Positions 34,979 to 43,661 are shown, counted from the stretch's first letter. The stretch: DNA of 64,000 nucleotides from CBDFHB01 sp965250115 (GCA_965250115.1 CBDFNJ010000001.1:1612001-1676000), one strand, 5' to 3'. Made by a program: numbers and translations. The notes: generated from the sequence alone by a model not told the origin.

Positions 34979-35716
34979 CTAATCGCGCGGCGCGAGTTTC
35001 GTTTTACCCGAGCTCAGCAGCCGCAGCTTTACCCAGAGCCTCATGAGGGCTAGAAAGGTACGGGGAACGTCGGTTGGGCCGACCGTCGACTTCCCCGCCG
35101 TGCGGGGGTAGTGGCGAACGCCTTTCTGAACGTAGCGGAATCCAGCCCGGTGAAGCTGGACCACGATTTCGGTATCGATGAAGAAGTAGTCTTCCTGGAG
35201 GTGGAGCGAGGTCAGGGCTTCGCGGCAGAAGAGCTTGAACGAGCAGTTCAAATCCCTGACCGACATCCCAAAGGCGAGCGACGCGAGAGCGTTGTACCCG
35301 TTGGAGACGAAGAGGCGGAATCCACCGTCCTGCCGCCCGACTCGATAACCCAGAATGGCGTCCTGGCTCTCCATCAAAGGGAGGAACTCGGATAGCTCGC
35401 GAAGATCGAACTGATTGTCCGCGTCCGTGTAGAAGACGAGACGCCCTCGGGCCGCATCGAAGCCGGTACGCAGCGCTCCGCCGTAGCCCAGGTTCGTCTC
35501 TCGAGTGACGACGACGAGCGCCGCTCCCAGCTCGCGTTCGAGCTCGTGAAGGATCTTCGGGGTCTCGTCTCGGCTCCCGTCATCGACGACGACGATCTCA
35601 TAGGAGGCAACGAGGGGCGCGACCGCTTCCGACGCACGCCGAACGGCTTGCTCGATACTGCCCTCTTCGTTGAAGGCAGGGAGAATGACCGTAAGAGCAG
35701 GGGCGGTTGGGCTCAT
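34979..35716 (-). CDS. Glycosyltransferase family 2 (dolichyl/polyprenyl-phosphate sugar synthase type)
   Basis: A 245-residue GT2 enzyme with LTVILPAFNEEGSIEQAV at the start, VVVDDGSRDET, and the DXD-type metal motif FYTDADNQFD. The downstream DLNCSFKLFCREAL matches DPM1-like enzymes that make polyprenyl-phosphate mannose or glucose. It has no C-terminal membrane helices, so it is a soluble or peripheral form. The product would be flipped and used by GT-C enzymes such as its downstream neighbour (9-base gap), with which it forms a two-gene operon. Confidence 0.9.
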   Translation of the reverse strand: MSPTAPALTVILPAFNEEGSIEQAVRRASEAVAPLVASYEIVVVDDGSRDETPKILHELERELGAALVVVTRETNLGYGGALRTGFDAARGRLVFYTDADNQFDLRELSEFLPLMESQDAILGYRVGRQDGGFRLFVSNGYNALASLAFGMSVRDLNCSFKLFCREALTSLHLQEDYFFIDTEIVVQLHRAGFRYVQKGVRHYPRTAGKSTVGPTDVPRTFLALMRLWVKLRLLSSGKTKLAPRD

Positions 35717-35766
35717 GCGGGCGAAATCTTAGCAGAGAGCGAGTCGCGCTCGCCATAGGATGCCTG

Positions 35767-36024
35767 CTAGTCCGATTTGTTGCCGGTGCCCTTGTCCGAG
35801 GATTTCTTCTTGGACGATTCGGCTTTTGCCTTGTCGTCTCCCGATCCATTCTTGGCGTAGTCGGTCACGTACCAGCCAGTGCCCTTGAACTGAATGGCGG
35901 GCGAAGAGATGAGTCGCTCGGTTTTCGACTTGCACTTCTCACACTTCTTCAGCGGGGGATCGCTGACCTTCTGGATGGCTTCGAAGCGGTGCCCCTTGGC
36001 GCATTCGTATTCGTAGATTGGCAC
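35767..36024 (-). CDS. FmdB-type zinc ribbon protein
   Basis: An 85-residue protein starting VPIYEYECAKGHRFEAIQKVSD, the FmdB/CxxC zinc ribbon. The second Cys pair is KCEKCKSKTERLISSP. The C-terminal half is Lys/Ser-rich and disordered. Family members are small putative regulators; the function is not settled. The GTG at 36024 replaces the usual ATG of MPIYEYEC and coincides with the predicted transcription start, so the mRNA is probably leaderless. A reading to 36063 would extend through the promoter and is rejected. Confidence 0.88.
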   Translation of the reverse strand: MPIYEYECAKGHRFEAIQKVSDPPLKKCEKCKSKTERLISSPAIQFKGTGWYVTDYAKNGSGDDKAKAESSKKKSSDKGTGNKSD

Positions 36025-36030
36025 AGAAGC

Positions 36031-36060
36031 AGTAAAGCAGATAGGGGCGTGGGCCGTCAA
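36031..36060 (-). promoter_or_regulatory. Promoter of fmdB-like gene
   Basis: On the minus strand TTGACG (36060-36055), an 18-bp spacer and TTTACT (36036-36031) preceded by TG. The start point falls at about 36024, the first base of the GTG codon. Confidence 0.6.
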
Positions 36061-36108
36061 CATGCCCCATCAGAGCTCCTCGAAGTGCTGAATGAGATTT
36101 TCGTCACC

Positions 36109-37635
36109 TCAATAAAGAGGCGGGGTGCTCGTGGGCGGTCTTCGGTGCTCCGTTGCCCGTTCGTAACCATAGGCGAGCCGAAAGAGCGTCGTTTCGCTGA
36201 AGGCATCACCCAGAAGCTGCAGGCCCGCGGGCAATCCGTCAGCGACGAAGCCCATCGGGACCGTCACGGCGGGAAATCCGGTAGGCGGGGACAGGCGCGG
36301 GCTATTGTTCCCGTGCGGGGATGTGAGGTCGCCGAGCCGGCGGGGCGGGTTGGACCAGATCGGGTAGACGAGCGCGTCGAGCCGATGCTCGGCAAGCGCC
36401 GCCCTCACCGCTTCTCGAAGTCGCGCCGCGTTGGCTTCCGTTTCGCGGTACTCCTCTTCCGGTGGAATCGTGACGGCCGCGGCGTCTCTCAGCCTCGTCT
36501 CGTTCGCCGGATGGTACTTCTCACTGTCCAAGATCTCTTGGAGGGACTTCACGGGAGCGTCTGGACCGAGGCTTTGGAGATAGGCTTCGAGCTGCGCTTT
36601 CAGGGGATTACACCAGAGCGCACCGGGGTCCTCCAATCGGTCGATCGTCACCGGATCGACGATGGTCGCGCCCCCCCGCTCGAGAGCCCGGAGGGCCGCT
36701 TCGAATAAAGCGAGGATCTCCGGATCGGCGGTCTCGGTGTTCGAAAGCTGTCGCACCACACCGATACGCGCTCCGCGGAGACCGCCACGCGTTAGAGACG
36801 ACATATAGCTTCTCGGGCGTCTATTTCGTCCCGCCTCGGTGATGGGATCAGCCGGATCGTATCCTGCGATGACGTCGAACACGGTTACGGCATCGACGAC
36901 GTCCCGTGCCATCGGACCGCCGATATCGCGATAGAGGTTGAGCGGCACGATGCCGTCGCGGCTCGTAAGACCCCTGGTGGAACGAATCCCGACGAGTGCC
37001 GTGTGGGAGGAAGGGCCGCGAATCGAGTTGCCGGTGTCGGTTCCGAGCCCGACCGTCCCGAAGTTGGCTGCGACGTCAGCCGCCGTGCCTCCGCTCGAGC
37101 CCGCCGGGACTCGATTGGTGTCGTAAGGATTGCGTGTGTGTCCCGGGAGAATCGAGCTCAGCGTTTCGTAGGGCGAGAAGGCGAACTCCGCCATGTTGGA
37201 CTTCGCGAGCACGATGGCGCCCTCCTCCTTTAAACGGCGCACCTGAAAGGCGTCATCGGGAGGCATCGAGCCAGCGAGGGAAAGGGACCCGGCCGTGGCG
37301 GGGAGACCGACCGTGTCGTAGTTGTCTTTGACGATCATCGGCACACACTGAAGTCGCCGCGTGATGCCCTCGCGACTGAACTCGCGGTCGAGCGCATCCG
37401 CGCGCTCGAGGGCTCGCAGGTTGACGAGGACGATCGCGTTGAGCGCCGGGCCCTTCTGGTCGTAGGCCTCGATGCGGTCGAGATATCGTTGGACGAGCTC
37501 TCGGCACGTGAAACGCCCCGCTTCGAGCCCCGCGTGTATGTCGCCGATCGACAGCTCCGCGACTCGATAGAGACTCTGCGCGTTCGCGCTCGCGGAAGCG
37601 ACCAGCACGACCGCCATCGTGAAAACTCTGAACAT
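36109..37635 (-). CDS. Secreted amidase-signature enzyme
   Basis: A 508-residue amidase-signature hydrolase. Residues 1-19 are a signal peptide (cleavage after SANA). The Ser-cisSer-Lys triad is visible: Lys103 in VPMIVKDNYDT, the cis-Ser in PAGSSGGTAAD (about 181) and the nucleophile Ser204 in TDTGNSIRGPSS. The C-terminal FPAVTVPMGFVADGLPAGLQLLG is a family hallmark. It hydrolyses carboxamide bonds. Export and the absence of gatB/gatC nearby argue against a GatA role, so the substrate is probably a periplasmic amide or peptide. It is divergent from the trp operon. Confidence 0.91.
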   Translation of the reverse strand: MFRVFTMAVVLVASASANAQSLYRVAELSIGDIHAGLEAGRFTCRELVQRYLDRIEAYDQKGPALNAIVLVNLRALERADALDREFSREGITRRLQCVPMIVKDNYDTVGLPATAGSLSLAGSMPPDDAFQVRRLKEEGAIVLAKSNMAEFAFSPYETLSSILPGHTRNPYDTNRVPAGSSGGTAADVAANFGTVGLGTDTGNSIRGPSSHTALVGIRSTRGLTSRDGIVPLNLYRDIGGPMARDVVDAVTVFDVIAGYDPADPITEAGRNRRPRSYMSSLTRGGLRGARIGVVRQLSNTETADPEILALFEAALRALERGGATIVDPVTIDRLEDPGALWCNPLKAQLEAYLQSLGPDAPVKSLQEILDSEKYHPANETRLRDAAAVTIPPEEEYRETEANAARLREAVRAALAEHRLDALVYPIWSNPPRRLGDLTSPHGNNSPRLSPPTGFPAVTVPMGFVADGLPAGLQLLGDAFSETTLFRLAYGYERATEHRRPPTSTPPLY

Positions 37636-37676
37636 GTTCCACCTCGTTGAAGAACAAGATCTAACCCAAGAAGGAC

Positions 37677-37705
37677 TTGACGAAAAGCCCCATCGGGAGT
37701 TATAA
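37677..37705 (+). promoter_or_regulatory. Promoter of the trp operon
   Basis: TTGACG (37677-37682) and TTATAA (37700-37705) are separated by exactly 17 bp. The start point near 37712 lies just upstream of the leader-peptide ATG. Confidence 0.8.
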
Positions 37706-37719
37706 AAGGGGTGTTCATC

Positions 37720-37773
37720 ATGTTTGATCGTACCCGTTTAGCCAACCTCCACTGGTGGTGGTGGTCCGGCTGA
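37720..37773 (+). CDS. trpL: trp operon leader peptide with four tandem Trp codons
   Basis: The 17-codon frame reads M-F-D-R-T-R-L-A-N-L-H-W-W-W-W-S-G, with four consecutive TGG codons at 37753-37764. It lies between the trp promoter and a strong terminator. Scarcity of charged tRNA-Trp would stall the ribosome on the TGG run inside the region-1 segment. The leader is too short for gene callers. AGGGG at 37707-37711 lies about where transcription begins, so translation may start near the mRNA 5' end. Confidence 0.92.
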   Translation: MFDRTRLANLHWWWWSG

Positions 37774-37839
37774 ACGGGTTGTCCTTCTTTTAGTTTAGAT
37801 TCGAGGAAAGAGGCAATCCCGTTCGGGGTTGCCTCTTTT
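37732..37839 (+). promoter_or_regulatory. Ribosome-mediated trp attenuator
   Basis: All three alternative pairings can be drawn. 1:2 is ACCCGTT (37732-37738) with AACGGGT (37773-37779). 2:3, the antiterminator, is GAACGGG (37772-37778) with CCCGTTC (37818-37824), extended by TTG with CAA. 3:4 is the terminator at 37807-37839. Stalling at the Trp codons would cover region 1 and free region 2 to pair with region 3. Confidence 0.9.
37807..37839 (+). terminator. Attenuator terminator hairpin
   Basis: AGAGGCAATCCC and GGGGTTGCCTCT form a 12-bp stem (one G-U pair) with loop GTTC, flanked by AA and followed by a short T run. It lies 56 bases before trpE. Confidence 0.9.
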
Positions 37840-37894
37840 GCGTTCTACGAGGCTCCCTCGGACGGCAAGGGGCTTAGACTAGGATGCACGAATC

Positions 37895-39460
37895 ATGAAG
37901 CTATCCGCCAAGACTCGGGTCAGTGTGCTTCCCGGAGACGAATGTCGCTCGCCGCTCGATTTCTTCGGGCGGTTGGGCGGAAGCGAAGATGTGCACGGTG
38001 CGGTCTTGATGGAGAGCGCCGCTCGAGGTGAGGCCGGCGGCACGAGGAGTCTCGTCGTTCCCGGTGGGGTCGTTCGTCTCGAGTTGCGCGGAAAAGAAGC
38101 GGTCTACCGAGCCCTATCCGCCTCGGCAGGTCCCGTGCTGACGGCTCTCGCAAACGAGCTCGATGACTCTCGGATGGACGGGGACGTGCTCCGTGCCACC
38201 TTCCCTGTGGGGCCCGGCTCCTCGTCCTGGTCGGACGAGGAGCGTATCAAGGCCCCCACGGGGCTCGATGCCGTCCGTGCCCTCGCCTTTCTCGTGGAAG
38301 ACGAGGAGCCCGGTACCGCGATCCCCGTCGGCGTCTATGGCGCCTTCTCGTTCGAGCTCGTGGATCGCTGGGAGCGTCTTCCCGAGCGCCGCCCCGATCC
38401 CTGGAACGATCCCGACGTCAGCGTCGTTCTCGCTCTCGACACCATCCTTTACGACCACCTGTCGAGTGAGACTCGCGTCGTGACGCGCGCCTTGACGAAA
38501 TCCGACGAGGCGGCGGCGGACCTGAGGCACCGCGGATATCTCGAAGCCTTGAGGGGAAACGGCGGGACGGGAGAAGAGCTTGTCCCCGACGGCGTCGCGG
38601 AAAAGGAGATGACGCCCGATGCGAGCGACGAGGTCTTTCTCGAATCCGTGCGCTCGTTCCTGTCTCACATCGCGCGCGGCGATATCTTCCAGGGGGTTCT
38701 GTCGCGCGGACTCATCATGCGTAGCGAGGCCAGCACGCTCGAAGTATACAGGGCGCTTCGCCACCGAAACCCTTCCCCCTATATGTTTCACGTCGATCTG
38801 GGCAATGGAGTACTCCTGGGTGCCTCACCCGAGACCTCAGTGAAAGTGGAAGGCCGGCATCTCGAGATCCGGCCGATCGCGGGGACGGCGCCGCGCGGCT
38901 TCGACTCTCGAGGTGAGATCGACGCCGAGCTCGACGAGCGTCTCGCTGTCGGTCTGCTTCTCGATCACAAAGAACAGGCCGAACACGCCATGCTGGTCGA
39001 CCTTGCGAGGAACGACGTGGCCCGCGTGGCCATACCAGGCACCCGCCGGGTCTCCCAGCCTTTCACGATCGAGAAGTACAGCCACGTGCAACATCTCGTG
39101 AGCGGTGTCCGGGGTGAGCTTCGGCCCGATCTGGACGCGCTCCATGCCTACCGCAGCGCCGCCAATATGGGAACTTTGACGGGAGCGCCGAAGCTTCGGG
39201 CGATGGAGCTCATTCGCGAGACCGAGCCCTTCGCGCGTGGCTTCTACGGTGGCGCCGTCGGCTATCTACTTCAAGATGGCACCTTCGACAGCTGCATCGT
39301 GATTCGCTCGCTGCGCCACGGGATGGGGGGCATCTACCAAACCCGCGCCGGTGCGGGGATCGTGGCCGACAGCGTCCCCGAGCGCGAGCTCGCGGAAACG
39401 CTTCACAAGGCCCGCGCGCCGAGGCTCGCGGTGGCGCTCGCCGAGCGGAGGTCCCCGTGA
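37895..39460 (+). CDS. trpE: Anthranilate synthase component I
   Basis: A 521-residue chorismate-utilising enzyme making anthranilate with TrpG. Catalytic-domain motifs are clear: RGDIFQGVLSRG, HRNPSPYMFHVDLG, IRPIAGTAPRG, ELDERLAVGLLLDHKEQAEHAMLVDLARND and SAANMGTLTGAPKLRAMELI. The N-terminal VLMESA resembles the LLES element that binds feedback-inhibiting tryptophan, so allosteric control is likely. It is the first structural gene after the attenuator, and its stop overlaps trpG by 4 bases. A gap of 56 bases from the terminator is normal for this arrangement. Confidence 0.97.
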   Translation: MKLSAKTRVSVLPGDECRSPLDFFGRLGGSEDVHGAVLMESAARGEAGGTRSLVVPGGVVRLELRGKEAVYRALSASAGPVLTALANELDDSRMDGDVLRATFPVGPGSSSWSDEERIKAPTGLDAVRALAFLVEDEEPGTAIPVGVYGAFSFELVDRWERLPERRPDPWNDPDVSVVLALDTILYDHLSSETRVVTRALTKSDEAAADLRHRGYLEALRGNGGTGEELVPDGVAEKEMTPDASDEVFLESVRSFLSHIARGDIFQGVLSRGLIMRSEASTLEVYRALRHRNPSPYMFHVDLGNGVLLGASPETSVKVEGRHLEIRPIAGTAPRGFDSRGEIDAELDERLAVGLLLDHKEQAEHAMLVDLARNDVARVAIPGTRRVSQPFTIEKYSHVQHLVSGVRGELRPDLDALHAYRSAANMGTLTGAPKLRAMELIRETEPFARGFYGGAVGYLLQDGTFDSCIVIRSLRHGMGGIYQTRAGAGIVADSVPERELAETLHKARAPRLAVALAERRSP

Positions 39461-40074
39461 TCCCCGAGTACGCGCACGTCCTCGTCCTCGACCATCGCGA
39501 CAGTTTCGTATTCAATCTCGTGGACGAGCTTCGCGCGACGGGCGCCGTCGTGACGACACTCCGCAGCGACCTGTCGCTCGACGAGCTCAAGCACAAGATC
39601 GATTCGCTCTCGCCTCGCCTCGTCGTCCTGTCCCCTGGGCCAGGAACGCCGGAGGACGCCGGGGTGATGGTGGAGTGGCTCCGGACCGACCCGAAGATCC
39701 CCGTCCTCGGAATTTGCCTTGGCCACCAGGCCCTCGCCGTTGCGTCCGGCGGCACGGTGGGTCCCGCGCCTCGTCCCGTCCACGGCCGCCGGGCGGAGAT
39801 CCGCGCGTGCGGGGACGAGCCAAGTTTCATCGGCTTGGGGCCGAGCTTCGTGGCGGCGCGCTACCATAGTCTGGTCGTCACCGAGGTGCCTGCCTCGATG
39901 AAGATCGTGGCGACGACGGAGGAAGACGGGGCCGATCTCGTGATGGGTTTGAGACACCGAGAGCGTCCCCGCTTGGGACTCCAGTTCCATCCCGAATCGA
40001 TCCTCACACCGGACGGACGCGGGATCGTCTGGCGTTTCTACGAAGAAGCCTTGTCTCACGGAGGAAGCCGATGA
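39457..40074 (+). CDS. trpG: Anthranilate synthase component II (glutamine amidotransferase)
   Basis: A 205-residue class I glutaminase that feeds ammonia to TrpE. The nucleophile Cys lies in VLGICLGHQAL (about residue 87). The oxyanion segment is VVLSPGPGTPEDAG, and the His/Glu pair is in LQFHPESILTPDG. It starts with GTG in an overlap with the trpE stop and itself overlaps trpD by 4 bases. No p-aminobenzoate genes are nearby, so it may also serve folate synthesis as in other bacteria with one TrpG/PabA; this is inference. Confidence 0.96.
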   Translation: MIPEYAHVLVLDHRDSFVFNLVDELRATGAVVTTLRSDLSLDELKHKIDSLSPRLVVLSPGPGTPEDAGVMVEWLRTDPKIPVLGICLGHQALAVASGGTVGPAPRPVHGRRAEIRACGDEPSFIGLGPSFVAARYHSLVVTEVPASMKIVATTEEDGADLVMGLRHRERPRLGLQFHPESILTPDGRGIVWRFYEEALSHGGSR

Positions 40075-41105
40075 TTTCCGAGCTCATCGAAAGACTCTTG
40101 TCTGGAGAGCCCGCCGATCCGAAAGCGCTCGAGGACACCCTCCATCGCATCATGCTCGGAGAGGTGCCTCAAACGCAGACGGCCGGCCTGCTCGTCGCCC
40201 TGCGCGTTCGCGAGCCGGACGCAGAAACGCTCGCCGCCTGCGCTCGCGCGATGCGATCCCACCGTATCGCCGTACAAACGGAAGTCAGTCCGCTCGTCGA
40301 TACCTGCGGGACGGGGGGTGACCGATCGGGAACGTTCAATATTTCGACGGCGACCGCGCTCGTGGTCGCGGCGGCGGGAGGGGCGGTCGCGAAGCACGGT
40401 AATCGAAGCGTCTCGTCTCGGGCGGGAAGCGCGGACGTGCTCGAAGCCAGCGGGGCTGTTTTGAGCCTCGGTCCCAAGGAGGCGAGCAAGTGCCTCGACG
40501 CGACGGGCTTCGCTTTTCTCTTCGCGCCCGTCTTCCATCCCGCCATGGCGAACGTCGCGCCGGTTCGCAAGGCGCTCGGTATCCGCACGTTGTTCAACCT
40601 CCTCGGTCCACTCGCGAATCCTGCCCTCGCTCAGCGCCAGCTCATGGGCGTCTACGACCCCGAAATGACCGAGGTGATGGCGGAGGCGCTCCAGGAGCTC
40701 GGGAGCGAGAGCGCGCTCATCGTGCACTGCAACGGGTTGGACGAGATCGGTCTGCACGATGTTACCCGAGGCCACTTCCTGAACGAGGGGAAGGTAGAGC
40801 CATTCCACCTCGATCCCGAAGAGCTCGGACTCGCGCGCGTTCCCATCGATGCCCTGAAGGGTGGAGACGCCTCATCCAATGCGGAGATACTCGAGTCCGT
40901 CCTGAACGGTGAGACGGGGCCAAGCGCGGACGTCGTGGCGTTGAACGCCGCCGCGGCGCTCGGTGTCGCCGGCCTCACGCGAGATCTGGCGGAAGGTATG
41001 GAGGTCGCCCGCGACGTTCTCTCGAACGGAAGTGCTCTCCGCGTCTTGCATCGCTATGTCGAGACGTCGCGACGGTTGTCGGACGAAGAGTCGACCAACA
41101 AGTAG
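40071..41105 (+). CDS. trpD: Anthranilate phosphoribosyltransferase
   Basis: A 344-residue enzyme joining anthranilate to PRPP. The PRPP and Mg sites are visible: DTCGTGGDRSGTFNISTA (about 80-97), KHGNRSVSSRAGSADVLEASG, and FLFAPVFHPAMANVAPVRKALGIRTLFNLLGPLANP. It is not fused to TrpG as in enterics. It overlaps trpG by 4 bases and is followed after 2 bases by trpC. Confidence 0.97.
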   Translation: MISELIERLLSGEPADPKALEDTLHRIMLGEVPQTQTAGLLVALRVREPDAETLAACARAMRSHRIAVQTEVSPLVDTCGTGGDRSGTFNISTATALVVAAAGGAVAKHGNRSVSSRAGSADVLEASGAVLSLGPKEASKCLDATGFAFLFAPVFHPAMANVAPVRKALGIRTLFNLLGPLANPALAQRQLMGVYDPEMTEVMAEALQELGSESALIVHCNGLDEIGLHDVTRGHFLNEGKVEPFHLDPEELGLARVPIDALKGGDASSNAEILESVLNGETGPSADVVALNAAAALGVAGLTRDLAEGMEVARDVLSNGSALRVLHRYVETSRRLSDEESTNK

Positions 41106-41107
41106 GA

Positions 41108-41860
41108 GTGGCTATGGGCCTTATCGAGGATCTCGTCGATCAAGCCCGCGAAAGGGCTAGAAAGCTTCCGCTGCGAGAGTTTGTCCCTCGACCTGCCCGC
41201 CCGAGCCTCCTTGCGAGCCTCCGCGGTAAATCGCGCCTCGACGTCATCGCGGAGTTCAAACAGGCGAGCCCGAGTCTCGGTGCGATTGCCGAGCGCGACG
41301 TCGAGAGCCGTGTGAAAGCCTATGCGCGGGCAGGCGCATCGGCCGTGAGCGTCCTGACGGAGCCCACCCGTTTCCGCGGCTCCTATGACGATCTGGAGCG
41401 GGCCGCGAAGTGCGCTCAGGTTCCCATATTAATGAAGGACTTCGTCGTCGATCCCGCGCAGGTCCGAGAGGCGGTGTTTCGCGGCGCCGGCGGCGTGCTC
41501 CTGATCGTCCGTTGCCTCTCGGCTGCCCAGCTCGATGAGCTCGGCTCGGCCTCAAGGAGCTATGGGCTCACGCCTTTCGTCGAGTGCCATCGGGATAAGG
41601 AAATCGAGCGGGCCCTCGACCTCAAGGAAGCCGTCATTGGCGTGAACAACCGTGACCTCGATACCCTCGAGATCGACCGCGATCTGGCCCCGAGGCTTCT
41701 GGCCGAGATTCCGAGCGAGCGTGTCGTCGTCGCCGAAAGTGGTTACGAGAGCGCAGCGGACGTCCGGGACGTCCGGGGGATCGCCGATGCCGTGCTCGTA
41801 GGATCGGCGCTGATGAAGCGCGACGATCCCGGGGAGCTCATTCGGGAGCTCCGCGGATGA
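41108..41860 (+). CDS. trpC: Indole-3-glycerol phosphate synthase
   Basis: A 250-residue TIM barrel closing the indole ring. Active-site segments are VIAEFKQASPSLGAI (catalytic Lys about 51), VSVLTEPTRFRGSYDDLE, ILMKDFVVDPAQV, GVNNRDLDTLEID and VVAESGYES. It is a stand-alone domain, not fused to TrpF. Its start lies 2 bases after trpD, and its stop overlaps trpF by 4 bases. Confidence 0.96.
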   Translation: MAMGLIEDLVDQARERARKLPLREFVPRPARPSLLASLRGKSRLDVIAEFKQASPSLGAIAERDVESRVKAYARAGASAVSVLTEPTRFRGSYDDLERAAKCAQVPILMKDFVVDPAQVREAVFRGAGGVLLIVRCLSAAQLDELGSASRSYGLTPFVECHRDKEIERALDLKEAVIGVNNRDLDTLEIDRDLAPRLLAEIPSERVVVAESGYESAADVRDVRGIADAVLVGSALMKRDDPGELIRELRG

Positions 41861-42462
41861 GGCCCCGAGTGAAGATCTGTGGTTTGAGACGCATCGAGGA
41901 TGCCCTGCTCGCCGTCGAGCTCGGCGCCACGCATATCGGCTGCGTTCGAGACCCGAGCTCTCCTCGCTGCGGCCCCCTCGAGGAGGCCGCGGCTATCTTC
42001 GAGGCGATCGGGGGTCGCGCGACGACCGTGCTCGTTGCGAAGGGACTCTCGCGCGAGACTTTGCTCCGCGAGGCACGGCGCACCGAAGCCCAGGCCGTGC
42101 AGCTCTTCGACTTTTCGCCGGGCGACGTCGAAGCGCTCGAGTCGGAGGGGCGTCCGGTTTATCGAGTCTACTGTCTCGACGAGCGGGCCTCGGCGCTGCC
42201 CGCGATCGATCCCGCACCGACCGAGCGAAGCCCGGTGATGCTCGACGTCGGAGGGGGCGGGTCGGGGCGAGCGTTCGACTGGTCGATCCTGGGCGAGCGA
42301 GCTCCCCGAGCGACCTTCATCGCGGGAGGAGTTCGTCCCGATAACGTACGGCAGCTCCTCGATCACGATCCCTATGGGATCGATCTCTCGAGCGGCGTCG
42401 AGAGCGCGCCCGGCATCAAGGACGTGTCCAAACTACAATCGTTGTTTCGGGAGGTAGGTTGA
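41857..42462 (+). CDS. trpF: Phosphoribosylanthranilate isomerase
   Basis: A 201-residue TIM barrel performing the Amadori rearrangement before TrpC. The N-terminal VKICGLRRIEDALLAVELGATHIGCV holds the catalytic Cys, and the general-acid Asp lies in MLDVGGGGSGRAFDW. FIAGGVRPDNVRQLL and GIDLSSGVESAPGIKD bind the phosphate. The usual GTG motif is GGGGSGR here, and the family's QLHG reads QLFD. The gene overlaps both neighbours by 4 bases. Confidence 0.93.
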   Translation: MRPRVKICGLRRIEDALLAVELGATHIGCVRDPSSPRCGPLEEAAAIFEAIGGRATTVLVAKGLSRETLLREARRTEAQAVQLFDFSPGDVEALESEGRPVYRVYCLDERASALPAIDPAPTERSPVMLDVGGGGSGRAFDWSILGERAPRATFIAGGVRPDNVRQLLDHDPYGIDLSSGVESAPGIKDVSKLQSLFREVG

Positions 42463-43661
42463 TGGAAACGGCGTTGAGACCGCGAGTAGGCGCGTTCGGG
42501 GCCTACGGGGGCCGCTATGTGTCCGAGCTCCTCGTTCCCGCTCTGGACGAGCTCGAGCGGGCCCGAAAGGAGATCGTGCCGAGCCCAGAGTTCAAGAACG
42601 CGCTTTCCGAGCTTTCGGCTGAGTGGGCCGGGAGGCCGACGCCGCTCGCATCCGCGCCGTCGCTTTCGAAAGCCTGTCAGCTCGAGGTCGTCCTCAAACG
42701 GGAAGACCTGCTCCACGGCGGCGCCCACAAGACGAACAACGTCGCCGGGCAGGCACTCCTGACTCGCTTCATGGGGAAGAAGCGCGTGATCGCGGAGACG
42801 GGCGCGGGGCAGCACGGTACCGCGACCGCCATGGCCTGCGCGCGGCTCGGGCTCGAAGCGATCGTCTATATGGGGGAGAAGGACATGGAGCGGCAAGCAC
42901 CCAACGTGAAGCGGATGGAGCTCTGCGGCGCTCGTGTCATCCCCGTCACCGCGGGGTCGCGCACGCTGAAGGACGCCATCAACGAGGCGCTCCGCGATTG
43001 GACGGCGAATCTCGAGACGACGCACTACCTCCTGGGAACCGTCTGCGGTCCCCATCCCTTTCCACGTCTCGTGCGTGACTTCCAAGCCGTCATCGGCAGG
43101 GAGGCGAAAGCTCAGTTTCGAAAGAGATACGGCGGCCAACCCGACGCGGTCGTCGCCTGCGTCGGCGGCGGGAGCAACGCCATGGGCATCTTCCATGCCT
43201 TCGTCCCCGCCAAGCGGGTCGCACTGGTGGGCGTTGAACCCGGAGGCCGCGGTCTCGCGACGAGCCATCACGGGGCAACGCTCGTAGCGGGAACGACAGG
43301 GCTGTTGCACGGTGCTCGCACGAGCGTGCTCCAAGACGACGAGGGACAGATTCTCGAGGCCCATAGCGTCTCGGCCGGGCTCGACTATCCGGGGGTGGGG
43401 CCGGAGCATGCTTATTTGCGCGATCAGGCTCGTGCCCGCTACGTCGCGGTGACGGACGACGAGGCGCTCGACGCCTTCGAGCGGCTTTCGGAGCTCGAGG
43501 GGATCATCCCGGCCTTCGAGCCCGCCCATGCCGTCGCCTACTTGCTGAAGGCAGTTCGCGAGAGGGAGCTTCCCGAGGGCGCGCGCATCCTGCTGAACCT
43601 CTGCGGAAGAGGTGACAAGGATCTGGATACTTACTTCGCTCACTATGCGGGGCGCCGATGA
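42459..43661 (+). CDS. trpB: Tryptophan synthase beta chain
   Basis: A 400-residue PLP enzyme (TrpB1 type) condensing indole with serine. The PLP-Lys lies in HGGAHKTNNVAGQ (about residue 91). The catalytic Glu is in IAETGAGQHGTATA, the phosphate loop is CVGGGSNAMGIF, and the C-terminal LLNLCGRGDKDLDT is complete. FGAYGGRYVSELL at the start matches the family. It overlaps trpF and trpA by 4 bases each, which favours stoichiometric alpha-beta assembly. Confidence 0.97.
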   Translation: MMETALRPRVGAFGAYGGRYVSELLVPALDELERARKEIVPSPEFKNALSELSAEWAGRPTPLASAPSLSKACQLEVVLKREDLLHGGAHKTNNVAGQALLTRFMGKKRVIAETGAGQHGTATAMACARLGLEAIVYMGEKDMERQAPNVKRMELCGARVIPVTAGSRTLKDAINEALRDWTANLETTHYLLGTVCGPHPFPRLVRDFQAVIGREAKAQFRKRYGGQPDAVVACVGGGSNAMGIFHAFVPAKRVALVGVEPGGRGLATSHHGATLVAGTTGLLHGARTSVLQDDEGQILEAHSVSAGLDYPGVGPEHAYLRDQARARYVAVTDDEALDAFERLSELEGIIPAFEPAHAVAYLLKAVRERELPEGARILLNLCGRGDKDLDTYFAHYAGRR

